Source of the DNA: a virus
DNA: 23,175 nt
Direction: 5' to 3' (one strand)
Virus record (IMG/VR): IMGVR_UViG_3300048586_000464
Location: 1 to 23,175 of that record
Below the pieces are notes generated by a model, which worked only from the letters and a program-made list of their open reading frames with translations, did no database searches and was not told where the DNA came from. Within the stretch, counting starts at the first letter, position 1. Each line of letters opens with the position of its first letter. The translations under genes were made by a program, and so were the position numbers. Below are positions 6,730-13,201 of this stretch, piece by piece.

Positions 6730-7992
6730 ATGGACCTCGTCTTCGCGCCGAGCCAGGTTGAGTCCTGGCCGATTGCCCGGCTGCGCCCCTATGCCCGCAA
6801 TGCGAAGATGCATGGCGACGACCAGGTGGCGAAGATCGCCGCCAGCATGGCCAAGTTCGGCTGGACCGTCCCCTGCATGGTCGCCGACGATGGCGAACTG
6901 ATCGCGGGCCACGGCCGGGTGCTGGCCGCGACCATGCTCGGGCTGACTGAAGTGCCGGTGATCCGGCTGAGCCACTTGGACGAGGCCGAGCGCCGGGCCT
7001 ACCGGATCGCCGACAACAAGCTGACCGAACTGGGCGAATGGGACGAGGCACTGCTGCGCGACGAGATCGCGGGGCTGCTGGCCGAGGATTTCGACCTGTC
7101 GCTGCTCGGGATCACCGACGAGGATTTGGATGCCTTGCTGCGGGATCCGGAGGCGCTGGGCGGGGATGGCCCGGTCGAAGGCGAGGACAATGTGCCCGAG
7201 CCCCCGGCCACGCCGGTATCCGCGCAAGGCGACCTCTGGCAACTCGGCCCACACCGCCTGATCTGCGGCGACAGCACCGCGGCCGACGTGGTCGGGCGGC
7301 TGCTGGGCGATGTTCGCCCCCTGCTGATGGTGACCGATCCGCCCTACGGCGTGGAGTATGACCCGTCCTGGCGCAACCAGGCAGGCGCGGCCAAGACCAA
7401 GCGCACCGGCAAGGTGCTGAACGACGACCGCGCTGATTGGAGCGAGGCATGGGCGCTGTTCCCGGGCGACGTCGCCTATGTCTGGCACGGCGCGCTGCAC
7501 GCGGCGACCGTGGCCGACAGCCTGAACTCGGCAGGTTTCGCAATCCGCTCGCAGATCATCTGGGCCAAAGATCGGCTGGTCCTCAGCCGCGGTGATTACC
7601 ACTGGCAGCATGAACCCTGCTGGTATGCGGTACGCGCCAAGGGCAAGGGCCACTGGGCGGGGGACCGCAAACAGACGACGCTGTGGCAGATCGCCAACCG
7701 GGATCAGGACGCCGACACTGTGCACGGGACGCAGAAGCCGGTCGAATGCATGCGGCGGCCGATCCTCAACAACTCCAGCCCCAGCCAGGCGGTCTATGAG
7801 CCTTTCATGGGATCGGGCACCACGCTGATCGCGGCCGAGACCACGGGGCGGGTGTGCTTCGGGGTCGAATTGAACCCGGCCTATGTCGATGTGGCCGTCG
7901 AGCGCTGGCAGTCGTTCACAGGTCAGGAGGCCCTGCTGGCAGAAACGGGCGAGACCTTCGCCGCCCTGAAAGCAAAGCGGCTCGCGGCATGA
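6730..7992 (+). CDS. ParB-like/DNA methyltransferase fusion, DPPY type
   Basis: The 420-residue protein joins two parts. Residues about 11-115 are a ParB/Srx-like N-terminal domain with GELIAGHGR at 55-63 and RAYRIADNKL at 89-98. Residues about 167-395 are a beta-class amino-methyltransferase with DPPY (203-206), HGTQKPVE (332-339) and the SAM-binding FMGSGTT (359-365). DPPY is the usual catalytic motif of N6-adenine enzymes, so m6A formation on phage or host DNA is the likely activity; the target is unknown. No restriction nuclease is adjacent, so it is probably an orphan phage methyltransferase. Its TGA overlaps the next ATG (ATGA). The start lacks a clear SD, but the domain begins right after it. 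Confidence 0.85.
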   Translation: MDLVFAPSQVESWPIARLRPYARNAKMHGDDQVAKIAASMAKFGWTVPCMVADDGELIAGHGRVLAATMLGLTEVPVIRLSHLDEAERRAYRIADNKLTELGEWDEALLRDEIAGLLAEDFDLSLLGITDEDLDALLRDPEALGGDGPVEGEDNVPEPPATPVSAQGDLWQLGPHRLICGDSTAADVVGRLLGDVRPLLMVTDPPYGVEYDPSWRNQAGAAKTKRTGKVLNDDRADWSEAWALFPGDVAYVWHGALHAATVADSLNSAGFAIRSQIIWAKDRLVLSRGDYHWQHEPCWYAVRAKGKGHWAGDRKQTTLWQIANRDQDADTVHGTQKPVECMRRPILNNSSPSQAVYEPFMGSGTTLIAAETTGRVCFGVELNPAYVDVAVERWQSFTGQEALLAETGETFAALKAKRLAA

Positions 7993-9323
7993 ACGCGCCC
8001 CACCTGCCCGGCCGGATCGAACACTGGCCCCTCACCCGCCTCCGGCCCTATGCCCGCAATGCCAAGACCCACGATGCCGACCAGGTGGCGAAGATCGCCG
8101 CCAGCATGGCCGAGTTCGGCTGGACCGTTCCCTGCCTCGTCGCGGCGGATGGCGAATTGATCGCAGGCCATGGTCGCATCCTGGCCGCCGCCCATCTCGG
8201 CCTTTCCGAGGCCCCCGTGATCGTGCTGGACCATCTGACCGAGGCACACCGCCGGGCCTATCGTATCGCCGACAACAAATTGTCCGAGCTCGGCGGCTGG
8301 GACGAAGTCCTCTTGGTGCAGGAGTTGCAGGCGCTGTTGGCCGAGGATTTCGACCTCGGGCTGATCGGGATCCCCAATGACGAACTGGACGCGCTGCTGC
8401 AAGATGCCGACGACGAACGTGCGTCCATCGATGACAACACCGCGGACACCATCCCCGAGACCCCAGCCGAGCCGATCACCAAGCCCGGCGACATCTGGGC
8501 GCTGGGCGATCACCGGCTGATCTGCGGCGATGCGACCGACCCGGCCGTGGTGGCGCAGCTTATGGGCGGGGCTCAGGCGTCGCTGCTGTTCACTTCCCCG
8601 CCCTATGCGCAGCAGCGCGACTATGGCGCGGCGAAGGAGAAGGTCGGCGATTGGGATGCGCTGATGCAGGGCGTTTTCGCCGCGGCGCCGATCACCGCCG
8701 ATGCCCAGCTGCTGGTCAACCTCGGCCTCGTCCATCGCGATGGCGAGTGGCTCCCCTATTGGGAGGGCTGGGTCGACTGGATGCGCGCGCAGGGCTGGCG
8801 GCGCTTCGGCTGGTATGTCTGGGACCAGGGGCCCGGCCTGCCCGGTGACTGGAACGGGCGGCTGGCGCCCTCGCACGAGTTCATCTTCCACTTCAATCGC
8901 CAGCCTCGCAAACCCAACAAGACAGTGGAAAGCAAGCACGCAGGCGAGACCCTCGGCGGCGGCGGGCTGCGCGGGGCGGACGAGACAGTTCATCGCAAGA
9001 CCGGCTTCGGCAACGCGATCCAGAGCCACCGTATCCCGGACTCGGTGTTCAGGATCATGCGCCACAAGGGAGGACTGGGTGCCGCCGGATCGCACCCGGC
9101 CGTCTTCCCCGTGGCGCTGGTCGAGGCGGTGCTGGAGGCCTTCACAGATCCCGGCGACCTGGTGTTCGAGCCATTCTGCGGTTCAGGCACCCAGTTGATC
9201 GCGGCCGAACGCACCGGGCGGCGCTGCTGCGCGGTGGAACTCGATCCGGTCTACTGCGACGTCGCCGTGCGGCGGTGGGAGATGGCGACAGGGCGGATAG
9301 CGAACCGCCTTCAAGGCGATTAG
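7989..9323 (+). CDS. ParB-like/DNA methyltransferase fusion, TSPPY type (paralogue of the preceding gene)
   Basis: This 444-residue protein has the same design as its upstream neighbour: a ParB-like domain with GELIAGHGR (55-63) and RAYRIADNKL, then a methyltransferase with TSPPY (202-206), SHPAVFP (368-374) and FEPFCGSGTQ (393-402). The ParB parts of the two proteins are nearly superimposable (both contain VAKIAASMA and FGWTVPC), while the catalytic domains differ, with a longer insert here between SPPY and the SAM motif. SPPY-type motifs are typical of N4-cytosine methyltransferases, so m4C is the likely product. I use the ATG at 7989 because it sits in an ATGA overlap with the previous stop and starts the aligned domain; the frame is open further upstream. 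Confidence 0.85.
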   Translation: MNAPHLPGRIEHWPLTRLRPYARNAKTHDADQVAKIAASMAEFGWTVPCLVAADGELIAGHGRILAAAHLGLSEAPVIVLDHLTEAHRRAYRIADNKLSELGGWDEVLLVQELQALLAEDFDLGLIGIPNDELDALLQDADDERASIDDNTADTIPETPAEPITKPGDIWALGDHRLICGDATDPAVVAQLMGGAQASLLFTSPPYAQQRDYGAAKEKVGDWDALMQGVFAAAPITADAQLLVNLGLVHRDGEWLPYWEGWVDWMRAQGWRRFGWYVWDQGPGLPGDWNGRLAPSHEFIFHFNRQPRKPNKTVESKHAGETLGGGGLRGADETVHRKTGFGNAIQSHRIPDSVFRIMRHKGGLGAAGSHPAVFPVALVEAVLEAFTDPGDLVFEPFCGSGTQLIAAERTGRRCCAVELDPVYCDVAVRRWEMATGRIANRLQGD

Positions 9324-9390
9324 CTTTCAACTAATGAGGGCTTGGCCCATAAAGCGCTGGGTGCAAAAGGATTTCGAAGGCGACCTACAC

Positions 9391-9909
9391 ATGGAAAATG
9401 ACCCCGTCATCAGTCCCGTCTCATTCGTGGAAATGAAGGCGAGCGTCGGCTCGATCCTCTTCCTGTGGTCGTCCATCGAACGCGAACTGACGAAGCGCAT
9501 CGAACAACTGGACGACGGGAAAAGCCGGACCGGGGCGCATACCCTGGCGCAAAAGATCGCGCGTTGGGAAAACCTGCAGGTCGCCGTCTGTGAAGAACGC
9601 CCCGAACATCGCGAACTACTCACCGAGGTGCGCGACCGCCTCTTACTGGCGCTGGAAATCAGGAACCGCGTTGCCCATGGCCTAGTCGGCATCACCGCCG
9701 ATCCGTTCGGCAATCGCGGCGACGCGCATCTGGAGACGGAACTGAATGGCGAGAAGCGCAAGCACGGGCATTCTGACCTGGAGCAGGTGATGCGCATCCT
9801 CTCCCATATGGTTAGGGCCATTGGCGGGCTGAGCGATGCGGCCAGGCAAAAGGATCTCCGAAAGGCGGAAAGTGCCTACGTCGGGATCCGGTTGAACCAT
9901 CTGCCCTGA
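9391..9909 (+). CDS. HEPN-like protein, unknown function
   Basis: A helical protein of 172 residues from the ATG at 9391, which has GAAGG about ten bases upstream; an in-frame ATG at 9334 would add 19 residues. It has an SSIERELTKRIEQL helix near the N-terminus and the sequence EIRNRVAHGL further on. RNRVAH fits the R-x4-H motif of HEPN domains, which in active members is an RNase centre and in others only structural. No partner nucleotidyltransferase or other toxin-antitoxin partner gene is adjacent. The gene follows the methyltransferase pair on the same strand and may be in their operon. The HEPN assignment rests on one motif and helical character, so it is tentative. Confidence 0.55.
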   Translation: MENDPVISPVSFVEMKASVGSILFLWSSIERELTKRIEQLDDGKSRTGAHTLAQKIARWENLQVAVCEERPEHRELLTEVRDRLLLALEIRNRVAHGLVGITADPFGNRGDAHLETELNGEKRKHGHSDLEQVMRILSHMVRAIGGLSDAARQKDLRKAESAYVGIRLNHLP

Positions 9910-9926
9910 CCGCCTAGCCTTCTCCT

Positions 9927-10124
9927 ATGTCCGAAGGTTGGCCGCACATCGAGATCAACGATCACGGGACCATCGTCGTCCTGCGTCCGATCTCGGACGA
10001 AGGGCGCGCGTGGTTCGAGGACAATGTCGGAGAGCCAGGGCCGGGCGGGATCTACACCTGCGAGCCGCGCATGGCGCAGGACATCCTGCAGGCGGCAGCC
10101 CGCGATCTGCTGTCGTGGCAATGA
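9927..10124 (+). CDS. Small phage protein, 65 aa, unknown function
   Basis: The small frame follows the HEPN-like gene by 17 bp on the same strand. The product looks like a compact alpha/beta protein: IEINDHGTIVVLRPISDEG, then an EPRMAQDILQAAARDLL helix. It has no signal peptide or known motif. The coding pattern and lack of internal rare codons support a real gene. It is the last plus-strand gene before the convergent minus-strand block. Confidence 0.6.
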   Translation: MSEGWPHIEINDHGTIVVLRPISDEGRAWFEDNVGEPGPGGIYTCEPRMAQDILQAAARDLLSWQ

Positions 10125-10129
10125 ACGAC

Positions 10130-10153
10130 CGCCGCCCGGTAAGGACGGCGGCG
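10130..10153. terminator. Hairpin between convergent genes
   Basis: CGCCGCC (10130-10136) and GGCGGCG (10147-10153) pair around a 10-nt loop, between the plus-strand end at 10124 and the minus-strand end at 10176. There is no T run on either side, so it would be a weak or Rho-assisted bidirectional terminator. Confidence 0.35.
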
Positions 10154-10175
10154 CGGTCCAAGTCGCTGTGAGGGT

Positions 10176-10739
10176 TCAGGCGGCCAGCTTGTAGACCGTC
10201 CCCCTACCCTCGACCTTTTCGGCGGTGATGGGCAGGCCCAGCTTCTTCTTCAGGGCGCCCGAGATCGAGCCGCGGACCGTGTGCGATTGCCACGAGGTCG
10301 CCTCCACCATCTCGGCGATGGTGGCACCCTCAGGACGCTGGAGCATGGCGATGATCTGCGCCTGCTTCGTGCCCGCACGGATGGTGATGGACTTTGGGGA
10401 GTCGGCCGCGTCCGACGCCGACGCGGGATCCGGCTTCGGCTTGGCCTTCCGTGCGCTGGTGACCGCGCTGGCCACCACCGGCTCTATCCCGATGGCCTCG
10501 AGCCCGGCGGCAGTGGCAATCAGCGTAGTGCCGTGCCCATCGCCAGTTTCGCGCCAGAGCGGCTCGCCGCGGCGTAGGTTCGCTTCGACCTCCTCCAGCC
10601 AGCCGCGGGCAATCATCTTGCCCGCGACCATCTTCGCGGCCGCACCTGCCAGCGCGTTGGGCAGCGGCAGGGCGAGGTTGCCCGGCCGCGCGGCGGCACG
10701 CGCGAGGATCAGGGACTGGGTGTCGGACAGCTGCGTCAT
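10176..10739 (-). CDS. DUF3489 domain protein
   Basis: The 187-residue protein ends in a DUF3489 domain: TKQAQIIAMLQRPEGATIAE, then EATSWQSHTVRGSISGALKK, then EKVEGRGTVYKL. This has a winged-helix look, suggesting DNA binding. The N-terminal half has a long helix (AGAAAKMVAGKMIARGWLEE) and a strand-rich stretch typical of an HTH-like duplicate. A Lys/Pro/Ser linker joins the two. I start it at 10739 (MTQLSDTQ), which has GGAGGG about seven bases upstream inside the end of the preceding gene, whose stop is only two bases away. The open frame extends further upstream but with poor composition. Function is unknown; a regulatory role is an inference. Confidence 0.75.
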   Translation of the reverse strand: MTQLSDTQSLILARAAARPGNLALPLPNALAGAAAKMVAGKMIARGWLEEVEANLRRGEPLWRETGDGHGTTLIATAAGLEAIGIEPVVASAVTSARKAKPKPDPASASDAADSPKSITIRAGTKQAQIIAMLQRPEGATIAEMVEATSWQSHTVRGSISGALKKKLGLPITAEKVEGRGTVYKLAA

Positions 10740-10741
10740 GG

Positions 10742-10951
10742 TCAGCCCTCCGCGCCAAATGAGACGCCAGCGCGGCCGAAGCCGATGATGGGCAGGATGA
10801 AGGCGGCGTCCTCGGCGTCGCGGTCCGAGGCAGCGAGCCAGTCGTCCATGGCCGCACGGGCGGTGGCGATGTCGGGGAACTGTCCGAGCCAGCCGAGAGT
10901 GCCGTCGCGCTCGATCAGGACGATGCAGGGTTGGGCGTGCAGAAGTGTCAT
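10742..10951 (-). CDS. Small protein, 69 aa, unknown function
   Basis: A compact product with IVLIERDGTLGWLGQFPDI, then an ATARAAMDDWLAA helix and a hydrophobic AAFILPIIGFG segment, which is not long enough to be a clear membrane span. CGGAG lies about nine bases before the ATG. It ends two bases before the DUF3489 gene, so the two are almost certainly co-translated. I do not recognise a family. Confidence 0.6.
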   Translation of the reverse strand: MTLLHAQPCIVLIERDGTLGWLGQFPDIATARAAMDDWLAASDRDAEDAAFILPIIGFGRAGVSFGAEG

Positions 10952-11051
10952 GGGGTCGTCTCCGGTGGCGGGCCGCGACCATCGCGACCGTCCTACGACC
11001 CCGACCCCGCAGGCATGGCGGGGCAGGATGATCTGTCGATGTTCCCAAGCG

Positions 11052-11279
11052 TCAGGCGGCGTGTTCGCCCTCGGCGAATGCCATGTCGGTGATCTCGCGC
11101 AGCCGGGCGCGGTAATGGTTCAGGGTGCCGACATGCCCCCAATGGATCTCGTCCGGGTCGGTCTGGAAGTGGTCCGCGCTCAGGGTGGCGAGGCGTTCCA
11201 GCAGTGCGTCGATCTCGAGCTTGGCGGCGATGAAGGCGTCGAGGGCTTTGGGATTTTCGGTCGCGCGGCGGGTGGTCAT
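11052..11279 (-). CDS. Small helical protein, 75 aa, unknown function
   Basis: I start at 11279 (MTTRRATENPK), with AAGGA about ten bases upstream; an in-frame ATG at 11327 would add 16 residues. The product is mainly helical: ALDAFIAAKLEIDALLERLA, then TLNHYRARLREITDMAF. No known motif is visible. It is separated by about 100 bp from the next gene in the block and by 137 bp from the gene before it. The latter gap contains two TGATCA palindromes in AT-richer sequence, so a second promoter could lie there. Confidence 0.6.
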   Translation of the reverse strand: MTTRRATENPKALDAFIAAKLEIDALLERLATLSADHFQTDPDEIHWGHVGTLNHYRARLREITDMAFAEGEHAA

Positions 11280-11416
11280 GGCAGGGTCGTCCTTCGGTGA
11301 GTTGCAGCGTCTGGTCACGATGATCATCGCTCTGATCAGGTGAATGTCGTAGGCGATTTTGATGTTTGTCAGTGGTTTATGATCGCAGTTCCCTCACGGT
11401 CCTGCCCCGCCGCCAG

Positions 11417-11779
11417 TCACGCAATCCGGTCTGGCTCTGTCAGCGCCGCCTGTTCCGCCTCGTGGCGCTGGGCGGCATCGGGCGGGTCACCGCGGGCATT
11501 GACGATGGCCACGAAGAGCACGCGGGCGACAGCGGCCACCTCGTCGGCCCCGGTGCTGGAGAGAACAACATCGTGAATGGCGAGTGCCTCGCCCAGATCA
11601 GTGAGGGCGGAGAGCGTGGCGAACTCGGCCTCACCCGGATCGCAGGTGACGATGCTTGTCTCTTCCGGTGCCACGACATCGTTGCGGCAGAAGCGCAGGT
11701 CGAACCCGATGGCACAGTTGCGCCGGACCAGGTCGTCAAGGGTCTCGCCCTCGGGCAGGCAGTTGCAGGGGATTGGCAT
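11417..11779 (-). CDS. Unknown protein, 120 aa
   Basis: GGAGG lies a few bases before the ATG at 11779. The protein opens with a Cys-containing MPIPCNCLPEGETLDDLVRR and has CAIGFDLRFC soon after, then a mixed alpha/beta body. The four N-terminal cysteines could bind a metal, but their spacing fits no standard zinc finger that I recognise. It follows the 72-residue gene by 11 bp in a polycistronic arrangement. Confidence 0.6.
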   Translation of the reverse strand: MPIPCNCLPEGETLDDLVRRNCAIGFDLRFCRNDVVAPEETSIVTCDPGEAEFATLSALTDLGEALAIHDVVLSSTGADEVAAVARVLFVAIVNARGDPPDAAQRHEAEQAALTEPDRIA

Positions 11780-11790
11780 CGGGACCTCCG

Positions 11791-12009
11791 TCAGATCAGT
11801 CGCAGATCGGTCAGCAGGGCGCTGGCGGCGGCAAGCTGGCTGGTCGGCAGTTCGATCTTGAGGTGCGAGATGACATCCGAGGCCTCGACCGCGATCCCGC
11901 CCTCGCGCAACGCGGCTTCGATCACGCGCGCTGCGGCGTCAGGACCGTGGATATTGAGAGGATCGGGAAGCACGGCGTGGTCAATGCGGATGGTGGTGAT
12001 AGCGTTCAT
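11791..12009 (-). CDS. Small protein, 72 aa, unknown function
   Basis: The product is an alpha/beta mini-protein: NAITTIRIDHAVLPDPL, then a helix AAARVIEAALREGGI, a strand and a C-terminal helix. AGGA lies about eight bases upstream of the ATG. It sits 12 bp after the preceding gene and 11 bp before the next, so it is part of one operon. The family is not recognised. Confidence 0.6.
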   Translation of the reverse strand: MNAITTIRIDHAVLPDPLNIHGPDAAARVIEAALREGGIAVEASDVISHLKIELPTSQLAAASALLTDLRLI

Positions 12010-12021
12010 GGTGGGATCCTT

Positions 12022-12255
12022 TCAGGAAGGAGACTGGGTGGCAGTCGCCGCACGGCGTCCGGCCTCGAAGGCCGCTTCCAGCGCGGAGCGGACCGCCCAG
12101 ACGGCGTGGTCGTGGAAATCGAGGCTGTCGGACATGCGGGTCTCAAGAGTGTCGAGGAACAGATGACGTTCGGCGATCTCCAGCAGCAGCGCGTCACGGA
12201 TAGCTTCCGGGTTCGGGGCGGGCTTCGGGATGGTCTTGGTGCGGCGGCTGACCAT
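12022..12255 (-). CDS. Small helical protein, 77 aa, unknown function
   Basis: Start chosen at the ATG at 12255 (MVSRRTKTIPK) because GGAGGAG ends five bases upstream. A GTG at 12261 in the same frame would overlap that site and is unlikely. The protein has a basic N-terminus and two helices, EAIRDALLLEIAERHLFLDTL and AVRSALEAAFEAGRRAA. The gene starts two bases after the stop of the preceding one. No function can be assigned. Confidence 0.6.
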   Translation of the reverse strand: MVSRRTKTIPKPAPNPEAIRDALLLEIAERHLFLDTLETRMSDSLDFHDHAVWAVRSALEAAFEAGRRAATATQSPS

Positions 12256-12257
12256 GA

Positions 12258-12476
12258 TCACTCCTCCCAGCGGTGTTCGGGGTGGGTGGTCCGGGCGCGG
12301 GCTTCCTCGCGCATCATCTCATGGGCACGGGCCAACTCGACCATCCCGTCGGCATGGCTCATCCGCCCTGCCATGACCTCGTCCATGACCCAGTTGATGC
12401 GGTCTTGCGCGGGGCTGGTGTGGGTCTTCCACCCCTCGCTCATGGAACTGTGTCCCATCTTCTCCTGTGCGCGCAT
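12258..12476 (-). CDS. Small protein, 72 aa, first gene of the minus-strand block
   Basis: Start chosen at 12476 (MRAQEKMGHSS), which has GGAGG about six bases upstream; the frame is open to 12518 but with no ribosome site there. The product is a short Met-rich helical protein (RINWVMDEVMAGRMSHADGM, then LARAHEMMREEARA). It is the promoter-proximal gene of the block, transcribed away from the terminase genes and probably driven by the minus-strand promoter near 12592. Function unknown. Confidence 0.6.
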   Translation of the reverse strand: MRAQEKMGHSSMSEGWKTHTSPAQDRINWVMDEVMAGRMSHADGMVELARAHEMMREEARARTTHPEHRWEE

Positions 12477-12563
12477 GGCTCCCTCCGATCCTTGTGCCCG
12501 GGCGCAGGATGCACCCACGACCTGGCCAGGAGAATCGCTCTGACGGGAAGTGTAATCAACCGA

Positions 12564-12593
12564 ATTAGACGATCTTTCCCGTTTATTTACAAT
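12564..12593. promoter_or_regulatory. Two overlapping, oppositely facing promoters between terminase and the small-gene block
   Basis: Minus strand: TTGTAA (12592-12587), 17-bp spacer, TCTAAT (12569-12564). This has four and five of six consensus bases. Plus strand: TACAAT (12588-12593), five of six, with a weak TTAGAC (12565-12570) 17 bp upstream. The -35 of each falls on the -10 of the other, so both cannot be occupied together. The site lies between the first minus gene and the small terminase gene. Confidence 0.5.
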
Positions 12594-12616
12594 ATGTTGA
12601 GGACAACTCTAGGGCC

Positions 12617-13201
12617 ATGGAAGGCATGTCCGAACGCACCTATGCCGCCCATTCCGGTCTCTCGCGCGGGGCGGTGCAGAAGGCGCGCAAGAGCGGACGG
12701 CTGGTGCTGTTTGTGGACGGCTCGATCAATGCAGCGGCCTCGGATGCGCGTATTGCTGCAATGACCGATCCCGATCAGCAGATGCGTGCCCGCGGCGGGT
12801 TTGCGACGGGTGGCACGGCGCGTGGGGCCGGCGGCGGTGGTGGCGATGGCCCGGTCGTCACCGGCCCCGGTGACAGCACGTCATACCTGAAGGCGCGAAC
12901 CGCGTTGACGGTCTACCAGGCGCAGGAACGGCAGCTCTCGATCCAGAAGAAAAAGGGCGTACTGGTGGATCGGGCGCGCGCCGAGACGCTGGTGTTCCGG
13001 CTCGCACGCCAGGAACGCGACGTCTGGGTGACCTGGCCCACCCGCGTGGCCGCGCTGATGGCCGCACAATTGTCCGCAGAGATGGAGAAGACATCGGGGG
13101 TGCCCATGACGATCGAGACTGCGATCCTGCAGAGGGTGCTGGAAACCCATGTCCGAGAGCAGCTCGATGCCCTGGCAGACCTCCGGGTCTCGCTCGGGTG
13201 A
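12617..13201 (+). CDS. Terminase small subunit-like protein
   Basis: The 194-residue protein has an N-terminal helix-turn-helix (ERTYAAHSGLSRGAVQKARK) as in lambda Nu1-type small terminases, a Gly-rich linker near residues 65-85 and a helical C-terminus. In this family the HTH binds the packaging site and the C-terminal part binds the large subunit. Starts at 12617 or 12626 (MSERTYAA) are both possible; AGGG precedes the first. It lies just upstream of, and overlaps by 53 bases, the large terminase gene, which supports the call. The C-terminal region reads HVREQLDALADLR. Confidence 0.75.
   Translation: MEGMSERTYAAHSGLSRGAVQKARKSGRLVLFVDGSINAAASDARIAAMTDPDQQMRARGGFATGGTARGAGGGGGDGPVVTGPGDSTSYLKARTALTVYQAQERQLSIQKKKGVLVDRARAETLVFRLARQERDVWVTWPTRVAALMAAQLSAEMEKTSGVPMTIETAILQRVLETHVREQLDALADLRVSLG

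Noticed and set aside
6679-7725. Long open frame on the minus strand (348 codons)
   Set aside because: It is the antisense of the first methyltransferase gene, whose motifs are unmistakable. Long antisense frames are expected at this GC content, and the product has no recognisable motif.
7923-9095. Long open frame on the minus strand (390 codons)
   Set aside because: Antisense shadow of the second methyltransferase gene.
11366-12166. Plus-strand frame of 266 codons through the small-gene block
   Set aside because: It runs antisense to several short minus-strand genes that have good ribosome sites and tight operon spacing; its product is low-complexity.
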